Part shown: one piece after another, positions 1-8,842 of the stretch
Layout of the letters: every line of letters starts with the position of its first letter
Numbering within the stretch: the first letter of the stretch is position 1
NCBI RefSeq assembly: GCF_045310525.1
Contig: NZ_JBJHZY010000005.1
Coordinates: 62,001-126,000 of the forward strand
Length of the DNA stretch: 64,000 bases
Direction of reading: 5' to 3'
Source: Clostridium_AT radicumherbarum
Lineage (GTDB): Bacteria; Bacillota; Clostridia; Clostridiales; Clostridiaceae
Notes under the pieces: generated by a model
Databases searched by the model: none
Told to the model about the DNA's origin: nothing
The model's input: the letters and a program-made list of their open reading frames with translations, nothing else
Made by a program: the position numbers and the translations under genes

Positions 1-798
1 ACTGACAGTTAGGAAAAAGGTAATTATCTCAGGTGATGCATCAAAGAAATAAGTAAGGCCCAGACTCAATGGACCGCCGCCATAGTCAGAAAGAAGAATC
101 CCTAGATAGCTGTATATCCCCCTCATAACAAAGGTGTACATAAACATTATAATAATCATAATAAGGATGGGCTTTATTTTAAAAACCTCACCTAAAGCTT
201 CCTTAAAGGATACAGCTTCTACGTTTAAAACCTTTTCTTCATTAATATTTGGATTAACGTCTTTAAGCATAAGTATTAATATCAGAGTTAGGATTACTAT
301 GAGTGTAATGTACCAGCTATAAATATGCCAGCCAAACTTGCTTAATAAGAAGCCTATTACAATAGCAGAAAAGCCGTAACCTATTGACCCGAAGCCTCTT
401 ATTTTACCAAAATTATTTTGCTTACCATAGATTTTAAGAGTATTTAATGTCCATGCCTCTGAAATGGAATTTGTACCTACCACGAAGAATCCCCAGATAA
501 ACAGCAATATATAAAAATGCCAGCTTACCTTAGCAAAATTAATGGCTATACCTACCAATACTCCCATACTTATTGTAATAAGCATTACAGCTTTCGTCCT
601 TCTTAATTTATCTACAAGATAGCCAATAAAAGTCTGTCCTATTAGTGCAGCTAAGGTATATATAGAAGCTATAATACTTATTTCCTGCTTAGAAAACCCA
701 AGCTGAGTAATATACATAGTATACATACCTGTAACGCTTAGCACCATTCCCCAGTAAACAAACATAAAGATTCTAAATCTATTAATGTACCTTTCTAT
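1..798 (-). CDS. MFS transporter, partial (3' end outside window)
   Basis: The reverse strand is open from about 798 to base 1 and encodes about 265 residues of a hydrophobic major facilitator protein; the C-terminal part lies outside the window. The segment between helices 2 and 3 reads GYLVDKLRRTK, the classic MFS loop, and a later stretch, NNFGKIRGFGSIGYGFSA, is typical of the LacY-like MFS_1_like group (sugar, nucleoside or aromatic acid symporters). The substrate cannot be told. The start is odd. No ATG, GTG or TTG lies in frame next to the ribosome-site-like 7-G tract (804-810). The best-spaced start is an ATA codon at 796-798, and the first in-frame ATG is at 763-765, inside the first helix. 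With one G fewer in the tract, the frame would join an ATG at 830-832. The gene runs in the same direction as the iron-sulfur protein gene upstream. Confidence 0.85.
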   Translation of the reverse strand, partial: MERYINRFRIFMFVYWGMVLSVTGMYTMYITQLGFSKQEISIIASIYTLAALIGQTFIGYLVDKLRRTKAVMLITISMGVLVGIAINFAKVSWHFYILLFIWGFFVVGTNSISEAWTLNTLKIYGKQNNFGKIRGFGSIGYGFSAIVIGFLLSKFGWHIYSWYITLIVILTLILILMLKDVNPNINEEKVLNVEAVSFKEALGEVFKIKPILIMIIIMFMYTFVMRGIYSYLGILLSDYGGGPLSLGLTYFFDASPEIITFFLTVS

Positions 799-803
799 AT
801 AAA

Positions 804-810
804 CCCCCCC
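804..810 (-). other. 7-G homopolymer at the start of the MFS gene
   Basis: Seven consecutive G on the reverse strand lie 5 nt before the only reasonably spaced start (ATA) of the MFS gene. They could act as a Shine-Dalgarno sequence. A one-base contraction would put an upstream ATG (830-832) in frame with the transporter, so this is either a phase-variable tract, a sequencing error or simply a ribosome site. Confidence 0.5.
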
Positions 811-883
811 TAATATTTCTATAAATAGCCATAGAACAAGTATATCATAGTTTAGAACCCTTATACTATGCCTCGATATCTAT

Positions 884-2167
884 TTATTCTGCCATTACCT
901 TACTTATGAGCCTTTCTAAATAAACTGACTTCATCTGCCTACTAGCCATAGCCTGCTTTATTGGCGGTAGTTTTAATATAGTAGAAAGTACAGCTGCCAT
1001 AGCACGATGACTTCCAAAGGCTTGATTATCAAATATTAGATTTTGCAGAGTTCCCTTTTCTATAGCCATAAGTACTAGCCTATGTACTGAATTTACTGGA
1101 GTTATAATTTTTCCCTGTCTTCTTTCTAGAAAAAGACTATTTTTATGGCAGGATCTTACACATACTCCACAGCCAAGGCATATATCCTCATTTATCTTTA
1201 TAATCTTTTTCATTCCTCCAAGTCCATTTTCTATTTCCTTGCTTTCAATTGCATTTATTGGACAAGCTTTCACACAACTTCCACAATTAATACAGTTTTC
1301 TGTGTTTACCTTAGGAATATATGCGGTAGTTTGAACAGGATGCAGCATACCAAATTTTTTAGCAGCAAGCATTGCCTCACAGCAGCAGCCACAGCAGTTG
1401 CATATAAAACTCACATCTTCTCTTACATTTTCACCACATTGTACTAAATTATGTTCATAAGCCTTATGTAAAAGCTCCAAGCCCTCAGATGCATCAACTT
1501 TTCTAGCATAATTATGCTTTATAAGTGATGAGGCCGTTCCATTAAAGGTCATGCATATATCTAAAGGTGCATCACAGGCCTTTCCTACATGATACATCTT
1601 ATGCCGACAGTAGCAAGTACTTATTCCAATATGAGAGGCCTCCTTAATTATATGGCTAGCTCTTTCAAAATCTAGTATTTCTACTTTATTCTCATTTGAA
1701 AGCACTTCTTCCTGTACGAAAACTCTACCAAGCCTGGTTTCAGTTCCTAGAAAAAGCTGCTTTACAAAGTCTTCTTCCACATTTAAATATTGATAATATA
1801 GCTCACCTAAGAGCTTTTGATCTATATCATGCCTTGTTCTCATCATGGAAAACTCAAAAAAACCTGCCATTGGAGGAGGGAGCACGTACTCTGACACTCC
1901 ATTATGTTCCATATCTAAAAGTATGGCTCTGCTTGAAAGCTCCTGAAGCATTCTTTCTGCAGAAGCTTCATCCATTTTCCATACCCTGCTTGCAGTCTTT
2001 GCAGTAAAAGGCTTTATGGGAAGCTGTGCTACAAGAGCCGCTTCTTTTTCTGAAAATAAAAGCCCCAGTATTTTATATAAGGTTTCAGAGGGAGGCGCTC
2101 CCTGTGGAAATCGATTTATTCTCTCTTCTAGGCTTTTGTAAGCCTCTTTTCCTACAATATGAGACAT
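884..2167 (-). CDS. 4Fe-4S dicluster-domain protein
   Basis: The protein has 427 residues and is probably a soluble electron-transfer or redox protein. The N-terminal third looks like a winged-helix region without cysteines. The middle carries two Cys-rich stretches (TCYCRHKM...CDAPLDIC and CNCCGCCCEAM). The C-terminal third has two ferredoxin motifs, CINCGSCVKACP and CLGCGVCVRSCH, enough for two [4Fe-4S] clusters. I chose ATG 2165-2167 because GGTGGTGAAAAT precedes it; an upstream in-frame ATG would add 13 residues without a ribosome site. Proteins of this build are annotated only as 4Fe-4S binding proteins, and the partner is unknown. It stands alone, upstream of the MFS gene. Confidence 0.85.
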   Translation of the reverse strand: MSHIVGKEAYKSLEERINRFPQGAPPSETLYKILGLLFSEKEAALVAQLPIKPFTAKTASRVWKMDEASAERMLQELSSRAILLDMEHNGVSEYVLPPPMAGFFEFSMMRTRHDIDQKLLGELYYQYLNVEEDFVKQLFLGTETRLGRVFVQEEVLSNENKVEILDFERASHIIKEASHIGISTCYCRHKMYHVGKACDAPLDICMTFNGTASSLIKHNYARKVDASEGLELLHKAYEHNLVQCGENVREDVSFICNCCGCCCEAMLAAKKFGMLHPVQTTAYIPKVNTENCINCGSCVKACPINAIESKEIENGLGGMKKIIKINEDICLGCGVCVRSCHKNSLFLERRQGKIITPVNSVHRLVLMAIEKGTLQNLIFDNQAFGSHRAMAAVLSTILKLPPIKQAMASRQMKSVYLERLISKVMAE

Positions 2168-2259
2168 ATTTTCACCACCAATTCTTATTTCCTTTGAATA
2201 TATCATACAATCTATATTGTGTAAATATTTTACTTATCATGTAATTTCTTTATATTATT

Positions 2260-2907
2260 CTAAACTTTAATTACTATACCCATTAATGTAGATAGAGTAA
2301 TAGCCTGGGCAGGTGTTACAATAACTCCATATACATCCTCAATTCTTGCTGACAAGCCGTCAATCTCACAAGTGCATAAATCTATGCCACTAAGTTTAGT
2401 CCCAGATAATTGACATTGAATTAAATCCGTATTTCTAAATTCAACTTTAGCAAGCTTGCTTTCCTGAAAATCAGAAAACCTCAGCTTACAATTAATAAAT
2501 AGAACTTGCCTACAATCTGAGAATTTTAAAAATGCATACTGTCCATTACACTCTTCAAAAATCACATTTCTTAGTGTGGCATCGCTTAAATTAATACCAA
2601 CAAGCTTACAATTTATAAATTCCACCCTATGTATTGTAGACTCTCTAAAATCAACATTTGATAAATCGCAGTTTTCGAATCTAAGGTCTATTAGCTCTGC
2701 ATTTTGAAGGGATACCTCTGTGAATATAACATTTTTAAATGATATTTCTTTAAAAGAAACGCGTTCAGCTTTACAATTTCCAATGTAACAATCCTTAACA
2801 ATTCCTTCTGAAAATGAACTTTCCTTTGCCATATCTTGCTGTGATATATCCATTAATAATAAATTATTTGAAAGCTTAGGTCTTAATATTTTTATATTAT
2901 TTCCCAT
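2260..2907 (-). CDS. pentapeptide-repeat protein
   Basis: This 215-residue protein is made largely of tandem A(D/N)LxF-like five-residue repeats from about residue 40 to 185 (for example NVDFREST, GINLSDATL, DFQESKL), which fold into a right-handed quadrilateral beta-helix. The last 30 residues (SARIEDVYGVIVTPAQAITLSTLMGIVIK) form a non-repeat tail often seen in Bacillus and Clostridium members. The function is unknown; some relatives protect DNA gyrase (Qnr, MfpA), but nothing here shows that role. The gene follows the aldo/keto reductase on the same strand after a terminator, so it is probably transcribed separately. Confidence 0.85.
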   Translation of the reverse strand: MGNNIKILRPKLSNNLLLMDISQQDMAKESSFSEGIVKDCYIGNCKAERVSFKEISFKNVIFTEVSLQNAELIDLRFENCDLSNVDFRESTIHRVEFINCKLVGINLSDATLRNVIFEECNGQYAFLKFSDCRQVLFINCKLRFSDFQESKLAKVEFRNTDLIQCQLSGTKLSGIDLCTCEIDGLSARIEDVYGVIVTPAQAITLSTLMGIVIKV

Positions 2908-2945
2908 ATTACTACTCCACCTATCATTTGTATTTACTGCATTAA

Positions 2946-2982
2946 TTTAAGGGAGCAGCTCTAGTAAACTTGCTCCCTTAAA
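2946..2982 (-). terminator. intrinsic terminator after the aldo/keto reductase gene
   Basis: A perfect 12-bp inverted repeat (2946-2957 with 2971-2982, core GGGAGCA/TGCTCCC) lies just after the stop of the gene ending at 3011. It ends in TTAAAT-type sequence on the reverse strand. Confidence 0.7.
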
Positions 2983-3010
2983 CATATTATTATTTAGCTA
3001 AGGCTTTATA

Positions 3011-4138
3011 TTAACAATCAAGTGCTGCACTTGTTTCTTTTAGCTGATTAATTATCTTAAGGTGCTGAGGACATTTAGCTTCACAGGCTCCACACTCTAC
3101 GCAGGCATCAGCTGGATTACCTGTTTTATTACCCTGAATCTTCAATTTGCTATATTCTTCTTTTGCATAGTCCTTTAACCCATAAACTCTATTGTAGTTC
3201 ATTAGTTTAAAAATATGCGGAATGTTTAATCCTTGCGGGCATGGCATGCAGTAATTACAGCCAGTACAATACAATTCTGATAGCCTCTTATTTTCTTCCA
3301 GCATTTCTTCTACCTTTTTTAATTCTTCTAAAGTAAGCACTCCTGGTATAGAAGCTACTGCTGCATTTTCTTCTACCATTTCTATAGTGCTCATTCCAGA
3401 TAAGGCTAAAGATACGTTTTGGTTAGCCAAAACAAATCTTAGTGCCATTTCTGCAGTGCTCTTTGTCTTACCCTTAAGCATCTCTTGAATTACTGCTGAT
3501 GGTGCACCAAGCCTGCCACCGCCAACAGGACCCATAATTGCAGTTCCAAGGCCTTTTTCATGGGCATATTCAATAGCTTTTTCATTTGCTCTATCTAATA
3601 GATTATATTGACATAAAACAGTCTCGAAATATCCTGTATCAATTATCTTTATCATATTTTCTGGTTTGTCGTGAAAGGAAAAGGATAAATGCTTTATTAA
3701 ACCCTGTTCCTTAGCTTTTAAAGCAGCCTGCAGCGGACCATCAGGCATATTTATTTTTTCCTCATATGTCTTTAAGCTTATTCCCCACATATGATAAAAA
3801 TCTATATAATCGGTGTCCAATTTTTTTAAGGATTTTTCTAATCTTTCTAAAAAGTGCTCTCCTGAGGCATCTTCAATTGGGTTTTTAGTTGATAAATAAA
3901 CCTTATCCCTGCAGCCCTTTAAGGCTTTTCCAACTGTTATTTCACTTAGTCCGTCGCAGTAATAAGGAGCAGTATCCACATAGTTTACACCAAGCTCAAG
4001 GGCTCTATGAATTACTGGTATAGCCTTATCTTCATCAATATTTTTTTTACCATCCATCTCTACCATTGGAAGTCTCATTGCTCCAAAACCCAAGGTAGAA
4101 ACCTTAATTCCTGTTTTTCCAAACTCTCTATAAATCAT
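3011..4138 (-). CDS. aldo/keto reductase with C-terminal ferredoxin domain
   Basis: The 375-residue protein has an NADPH-type aldo/keto reductase barrel in residues 1-280. The catalytic tetrad is visible: Asp and Tyr in VDTAPYY, Lys in LSTKNP, His in DFYHMWG. A 4Fe-4S tail follows with CTGCNYCMPCPQG (about 291-303) and CVECGACEAKCPQ (about 345-357). This fusion is common in strict anaerobes and suggests that electrons come from ferredoxin-like clusters as well as from a nicotinamide. The substrate is unknown. The start has a TTTTGGGGGGTAAAAAATG-like context and is unambiguous. It diverges from the HesB-like gene. Confidence 0.92.
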   Translation of the reverse strand: MIYREFGKTGIKVSTLGFGAMRLPMVEMDGKKNIDEDKAIPVIHRALELGVNYVDTAPYYCDGLSEITVGKALKGCRDKVYLSTKNPIEDASGEHFLERLEKSLKKLDTDYIDFYHMWGISLKTYEEKINMPDGPLQAALKAKEQGLIKHLSFSFHDKPENMIKIIDTGYFETVLCQYNLLDRANEKAIEYAHEKGLGTAIMGPVGGGRLGAPSAVIQEMLKGKTKSTAEMALRFVLANQNVSLALSGMSTIEMVEENAAVASIPGVLTLEELKKVEEMLEENKRLSELYCTGCNYCMPCPQGLNIPHIFKLMNYNRVYGLKDYAKEEYSKLKIQGNKTGNPADACVECGACEAKCPQHLKIINQLKETSAALDC

Positions 4139-4223
4139 TTTTTACCCCCCAAAATCCATATTTAAACAATATTAATTTTATCACTATATCAAAAGTCAGT
4201 GAACTATATTATATAAATAATAC

Positions 4224-4252
4224 TTGCAAATTTTAAAAATAAATTGCATAAT
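4224..4252 (+). promoter_or_regulatory. sigma-A promoter of the HesB-like gene
   Basis: TTGCAA (4224-4229) and CATAAT (4247-4252) are separated by exactly 17 bp and precede the gene starting at 4328. Confidence 0.6.
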
Positions 4253-4266
4253 AAATATATATAAAA

Positions 4267-4281
4267 TGAAAATAATTATCA
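4267..4281 (+). promoter_or_regulatory. putative Fur box
   Basis: TGAAAATAATTATCA matches the Bacillus-type Fur 7-1-7 consensus TGATAATNATTATCA at 13 of 14 fixed positions. It starts 15 bp after the -10 element, where a repressor would block transcription. It lies inside a larger perfect 12-bp inverted repeat, 4267-4278 with 4287-4298. Iron regulation is inferred, not shown. Confidence 0.5.
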
Positions 4282-4327
4282 AATATTAATTATTTTCACA
4301 ACTTTATTTATAAAGGAGTAAAGCATT

Positions 4328-4654
4328 ATGGATAAAATTATAATAAGCAATGAAGCCTCAGAAGAGTTTAAAACTTTTTTAGATGAGAATGACATACATG
4401 ATTACAAAATAAGAATCGAATTTGCAGGTTTAGCATGCAGCGGTCCTTCCTTTAATATTGCTGAAGGTGTTAAGGAGGAAGATGATATAGTCCAAGAAAT
4501 AAACGGCATTACATTTTATGTTAAACCATCCATCATAGATGAATATGGCTTACTAACTATTTTATCAACTGAAGAAAATGAAGGCAGAGGAATGACTCTT
4601 AGACCATTACTTGAAATTGAGGGTGGATGCAGCGGCTGTTCTGGCTGTCATTAA
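4328..4654 (+). CDS. HesB/IscA-like small iron-sulfur protein
   Basis: The protein is 108 residues, the usual size of the A-type HesB/IscA fold. It has a Cys at LACSGPSFN (about residue 37) and a Cys-rich C-terminus, GGCSGCSGCH. A-type proteins carry or insert Fe-S clusters using one central and two C-terminal cysteines. Here the C-terminal motif is expanded. It resembles the group of anaerobe HesB-like proteins in which one of these positions can be selenocysteine; here all are Cys. It sits alone between a promoter with a Fur-like box and a terminator, with a good AAAGGAG ribosome site, so an iron-responsive accessory role is plausible. Confidence 0.82.
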   Translation: MDKIIISNEASEEFKTFLDENDIHDYKIRIEFAGLACSGPSFNIAEGVKEEDDIVQEINGITFYVKPSIIDEYGLLTILSTEENEGRGMTLRPLLEIEGGCSGCSGCH

Positions 4655-4740
4655 AAATTGTATAGCGCTTTTAATTAAGAATTATTGGCAATTTATCTTT
4701 AGACTATGTTTTGTAATAGTTTAAAAGGCATTAAGTTTTT

Positions 4741-4775
4741 AAAGGAAGTCATTTTGACTTCCTTTAATTTTTTTT
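4741..4775 (+). terminator. intrinsic terminator of the HesB-like gene
   Basis: A perfect 11-bp stem (4741-4751 with 4755-4765) is followed by eight T. The rest of the 297-bp interval 4655-4951 is AT-rich and shows no gene. Confidence 0.85.
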
Positions 4776-4951
4776 AATATCTTATGACTACAATAGTTAT
4801 TAAATTATAATGAAAACTATAACCTCGAATATATTGCTGCAAAATGTGATATTGTACTAATCCATGTTTTTTTGTTCTATAAATGCTTACATATTCTTTT
4901 CAAATTTTACACATTCTAATTTTATCTATATTATTAAGGATGTGACCTCAT

Positions 4952-6589
4952 ATGGATGCAAACAATGTTCAAAGAAAAGAAATTGAAAAAATATATGGAA
5001 AAATAAGTCCCTTTGAATTTAAAAACAGGTTAATTAGTCTTGCTGAAGGTCAAAAGAAAAAAAGTGCTCATGCACTGCTTGATGCAGGCCGTGGAAACCC
5101 AAATTGGACAGCTTCAACACCTAGAGAAGCTTTTTTTACCTTTGGTTTATTTGCTGTGGAAGAAACAAAAAAAGTCTGGCAAAATGGTGATTTAGCCGGA
5201 ATGCCAAAAAAACAAGGGATAAGTGACAGGCTTTTTAATTATATAGAAGAGCATCCTGATTTTCCAGGAATAAAGCTTTTAAGATCCATAGTAGAATATG
5301 GAATTAATAACTTGGGCTTTAACGCTGATAATTGGGTCCATGAATTATGTGATGGAATTATCGGAGATAATTACCCAGTGCCTGATAGAATGCTTATACA
5401 TATAGAAAAAGTGGTTCATGAATATCTTGTTCAAGAGCTGCGTTATAATAGCTTAGCTGAGGATGATTTTCATATATTTGCAGTTGAAGGAGCAACCGCA
5501 GCAATGTGCTATATATTTGACACCATGATAGCCAATGAACTCATTCAAAAGGGGGAAAAAATAGCACTTATGGTTCCTATTTTTACTCCTTATCTCGAGA
5601 TTCCCTTACTTCCGCGATATAATTTTGAAGTTGTTATTATAAAGGCATCAGAGCTTACAGCTGATGGCACTCATACTTGGCAATATCCTAATTCAGAGCT
5701 GGATAAACTAAAAGATAAAGGTATAAAGGCGCTGTTTGCAGTTAATCCAAGTAATCCTCCTTCTGTTGCTATAAAACCTGAATCAGCTAAATACCTAATA
5801 GATATCGTAAAGAATCATAATCCTAATTTAATGGTTATTTCAGATGATGTATACAGCACCTTTGTAGATAATTATCGTTCTCTCATGGCTGATTTGCCCT
5901 ACAATACTATTGGCGTGTATTCCTATTCAAAATACTTTGGAGTGACAGGCTGGCGCCTTGGAACAATTGTTGTTCATGAAAATAATATATTTGATAAACT
6001 TATTAAAGAGCTATCAGAAGAAATGACTGAAAAATTAAAAAAGCGCTACAGCGGAATATCTACGAATCCTGAAAATATTCCATTTATTGATAGGATAGTT
6101 GCGGACAGCAGACAGGTAGCACTTAATCATACAGCAGGACTCTCTACTCCTCAGCAAGTTCAAATGGCCTTTTTTTCTGCCTTTGCACTATTAGATAAAG
6201 AAAATCTTTATAAAGAGCTTACAAAGGGAATTTGCAGAAGGAGGCAAGAGCTGCTTTTCAAAGGACTAGGACTTGATCTAAGAAAGGATCCTTATGATGC
6301 TGCTTACTATACAGAATTTGATCTCCTTGAATGGGCCTCATTCTATTACGGTGAAGAATTTAGTAAGTATCTTAATAATAATCATAAGCCCGTTGAAATC
6401 CTTTATCGCTTAGCAGAGGAATCTTCAATTGTACTACTCAGCGGAGGCGGTTTCCAGGGACCTGAATGGTCCATAAGAATATCTCTAGCAAATCTTAATG
6501 ATGAGGCCTACTCCAAAATAGGAGAAGTACTTCACAAAATTTTAGAAGAATTAGTTGATGGATGGAGAAAGACAAATACTACTAGCTAA
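4952..6589 (+). CDS. asd: aspartate 4-decarboxylase
   Basis: The protein is 545 residues, the full length of bifunctional aspartate aminotransferase/L-aspartate beta-decarboxylases, which convert aspartate to alanine plus CO2 with pyridoxal phosphate. The PLP lysine lies in YSYSKYFGVTGWRLG (about residue 324). NPSNPP (about residue 265) and the C-terminal SIRISLANL segment are typical of fold type I aminotransferases. In several bacteria the enzyme works with the aspartate:alanine antiporter AspT to make a proton gradient; no such transporter lies nearby, so here it may serve alanine supply or pH control. The gene is monocistronic, with ribosome site AAGGATGTGA. Confidence 0.93.
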   Translation: MDANNVQRKEIEKIYGKISPFEFKNRLISLAEGQKKKSAHALLDAGRGNPNWTASTPREAFFTFGLFAVEETKKVWQNGDLAGMPKKQGISDRLFNYIEEHPDFPGIKLLRSIVEYGINNLGFNADNWVHELCDGIIGDNYPVPDRMLIHIEKVVHEYLVQELRYNSLAEDDFHIFAVEGATAAMCYIFDTMIANELIQKGEKIALMVPIFTPYLEIPLLPRYNFEVVIIKASELTADGTHTWQYPNSELDKLKDKGIKALFAVNPSNPPSVAIKPESAKYLIDIVKNHNPNLMVISDDVYSTFVDNYRSLMADLPYNTIGVYSYSKYFGVTGWRLGTIVVHENNIFDKLIKELSEEMTEKLKKRYSGISTNPENIPFIDRIVADSRQVALNHTAGLSTPQQVQMAFFSAFALLDKENLYKELTKGICRRRQELLFKGLGLDLRKDPYDAAYYTEFDLLEWASFYYGEEFSKYLNNNHKPVEILYRLAEESSIVLLSGGGFQGPEWSIRISLANLNDEAYSKIGEVLHKILEELVDGWRKTNTTS

Positions 6590-6601
6590 ACTTAAGGCAT
6601 G

Positions 6602-6629
6602 TGTGCCATGGGGACGTTTCTCGTACCAC
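6602..6629 (+). repeat. REP-like repeat, copy A
   Basis: A 28-29 bp sequence beginning TGTGCCA and containing GGGACGTTT and TCGTACCAC. It aligns without gaps with copies at 31375-31403 and 34040-34068. It lies between the convergent ends of asd and the GNAT gene. Confidence 0.55.
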
Positions 6630-6693
6630 CCTATTTAAAAAATGGATATCTCCTATGCATTGAAACAAGTTTATAATATTGATGAGAGAAAAA

Positions 6694-6731
6694 TGTGGCA
6701 GAAGAAATATTCTTCTGCCACATCATTTTTT
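6694..6731. terminator. bidirectional terminator between asd and the GNAT gene
   Basis: A perfect 12-bp stem (6694-6705 with 6711-6722, core GTGGCAGAAG) has a 5-nt loop, a T tract on the plus strand and TTTTTCTC on the minus strand. It serves both converging genes. Confidence 0.9.
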
Positions 6732-7488
6732 AACTTTCTTTAGGATTTCCTACCTTAATTCCAAACCAAACTACCTTCCCGCACTCAACAAAGCCACACT
6801 TTTTAGCAAGCCCTGGAGACATGTTGTTTCTTTCTATTATATGTAGAAAGGGTATTTTACCCTGCATAATATGTTTTGCTGCTAAATCTATTGTAACATC
6901 CTCAGCATAGCCCATTCTTCTATGCTCTTTCTTTGTATACATTATCCCTAAGGAATTGTCATCATGGGTAATCGCCCAAGAAACCAGTTCTCCATTTTTA
7001 TACACCCCTGAGGAAGGTCTTTGCATAATGTCCTTTCTTATTTCTTCTAAGCTGTCAGGCCCTTGAAACTCATAATAGTAATTAATAGTTTCAGCATCCT
7101 TTACATCAATAGTCCTTACTTCGTTTTTTATCTTGCCTAAATCAAGATTTTCCTTTGGAAGATAGTAAAGTGTACAAGGGTTATCCCAATCTATTACCTT
7201 GTATCTTTCCTTAATTTTATTAGCTATGGATTCATAAATGGCAGAAAATCCATAGTATCCATCTTTATTAAAGCTTTCTATTACTTCTTCAAGAAAAGCA
7301 TTATCCTTAGAATATATAAAATGAAAATAACCTTTATCCACAACTATGCCCTTAGGTTTTTCCACATTATCAACAAATATCTTTACATTAGGCTCATTTT
7401 CAATAATACCAATAATATTTAAGTTAATTAACAAATCCTTTTTTAGGAAATCCATAATAGCTTTTGAACTTTGCGTAGGTATAAGCAT
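6730..7488 (-). CDS. GNAT family N-acetyltransferase
   Basis: The 252-residue protein has a GCN5-related acetyltransferase domain in its C-terminal half. The acetyl-CoA loop appears as HRRMGYAEDVT (about residue 190), followed by IIERNNMSPGLAKKCGFVECG, the usual beta5-alpha4 end of the fold. The N-terminal half is a less conserved, possibly degenerate GNAT repeat. The substrate is unknown. It starts one base after the MATE transporter stop and is therefore co-transcribed with it, an arrangement that might combine export and modification of the same toxic compound. Confidence 0.85.
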   Translation of the reverse strand: MLIPTQSSKAIMDFLKKDLLINLNIIGIIENEPNVKIFVDNVEKPKGIVVDKGYFHFIYSKDNAFLEEVIESFNKDGYYGFSAIYESIANKIKERYKVIDWDNPCTLYYLPKENLDLGKIKNEVRTIDVKDAETINYYYEFQGPDSLEEIRKDIMQRPSSGVYKNGELVSWAITHDDNSLGIMYTKKEHRRMGYAEDVTIDLAAKHIMQGKIPFLHIIERNNMSPGLAKKCGFVECGKVVWFGIKVGNPKES

Positions 7489-7489
7489 T

Positions 7490-8842
7490 TTAAATCTTTT
7501 TCTCCTTCCATTTACCTTTATTGAAATAAAAAATTATTATTACAGCTTCTATAACCACTGACAATCCAATTGAGGTCCATACGCCGTTTGTGCCCATGTT
7601 AAAACCTAATGCAAGTAAATATGCTAAGGGCAGCTTGAGAATAACATTTGCAGTAATAGATGAAATCATAGGCGGGAAGGTATCCCCTGCCCCCTGAAAT
7701 ACTCCACCATATATAGTTGGGAAAATAACAAAAATCACGCCAAGGTAAACTATTCTTAAATAGTGAACTCCTTCACTTATAACATTAATATCATTAGTGA
7801 ATAGTTTCATCATCAAATCAGGAAAAATAAAATAAGGCAATGAGAATATCAGCATATTTATTACTGCAAGCTTCATACCTTCTCTTATTATATTATCACA
7901 AGCCTCCTTATCTCCCCTTCCTAGACTTTGTCCAACCATTATGGCTATTGCAGTAGAAAGTCCTACAAGAAATATGAAGGTATAGTTAAATACATTCCCT
8001 CCAGCACCAAAACCTGCCGATGCATCCTTTCCTCCTACTTGATACACAAGCCTTACCATAAGCATTCCTGTTAATGGTCTTGCAAGCTGTTGAAGACAAG
8101 CCCATCCTCCTATTTTAAATATTTTCTTACTACTTTTAACTTCAAGCCTCATTCTTTTTAAAAATATGCTTATTCTGCCTTCATAAAGCTTTTTAATTAA
8201 AAAGTAGTTAATAGATACAAAAGAAAAAATTGATGATAAAACTGCTGCCAGTGCCGCTCCCCTAATTCCTAGTTTAAAAATAAAAATCAAAAGAGGTGCT
8301 AGTACCATATTAAGTATGTTGGAGGCTCCAAAAACATAAAGAGGTGTTCTTGTATCTCCTAAGGCCTGCATTATAGTTCTTAAGGCTGAATTTAAAAACA
8401 CAAAGATGGTACCCAAAAATAAAATAGAAATATAATTATAGGATAGCTCTAAAATCGCAGCATCTGGTTTATACAAAATAATTATCAAAGGCTTTGTAAA
8501 AGCAAAACATACAATGCTAAGCACTCCTCCAATTATGGCTGAAAGCAGGAAAGATTCTGAGCTGTACAGTCTTACTTTATCCATATTCCCTTCCCCATAG
8601 CTTCTAGTTACAAGGGCGATAGTACCAGCTGAAACTAAGGTTGATAATACAAACACCACATTTATTGTTGTAAGTCCCAAGGAGGCTGCAGCAAGTTCAT
8701 TGGTTCCAAGTCTAGATATAAATATCATATCAACTGTTCCAAGCAAACTTTGTAAAATCATTCCTAGCATTACTGGCCAGGAAAGTGCAAATATTTTCTT
8801 TAGGTCTGAGGTAAGTTTAAATTTTGTCCTTAATTCACTCAT
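7490..8842 (-). CDS. MATE family multidrug efflux transporter
   Basis: The 450-residue protein has about 12 membrane helices and the MATE pattern: an N-terminal LSWPVMLGMILQSLLGTVDMIFISRLG segment, and its repeat at about residues 235-270 (GGWACLQQLARPLTGMLMVRLV). Family members export cationic drugs and other toxic compounds in exchange for Na+ or H+. The specificity cannot be read. It is the first gene of a two-gene unit with the acetyltransferase. The start ATG follows a weak ribosome site (TAGGAG). Confidence 0.92.
   Translation of the reverse strand: MSELRTKFKLTSDLKKIFALSWPVMLGMILQSLLGTVDMIFISRLGTNELAAASLGLTTINVVFVLSTLVSAGTIALVTRSYGEGNMDKVRLYSSESFLLSAIIGGVLSIVCFAFTKPLIIILYKPDAAILELSYNYISILFLGTIFVFLNSALRTIMQALGDTRTPLYVFGASNILNMVLAPLLIFIFKLGIRGAALAAVLSSIFSFVSINYFLIKKLYEGRISIFLKRMRLEVKSSKKIFKIGGWACLQQLARPLTGMLMVRLVYQVGGKDASAGFGAGGNVFNYTFIFLVGLSTAIAIMVGQSLGRGDKEACDNIIREGMKLAVINMLIFSLPYFIFPDLMMKLFTNDINVISEGVHYLRIVYLGVIFVIFPTIYGGVFQGAGDTFPPMISSITANVILKLPLAYLLALGFNMGTNGVWTSIGLSVVIEAVIIIFYFNKGKWKEKKI

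Noticed and set aside
134..322. Open frame on the plus strand at the left end
   Set aside because: It is the antisense shadow of the MFS gene, whose reverse-strand frame is open throughout and has clear MFS motifs.
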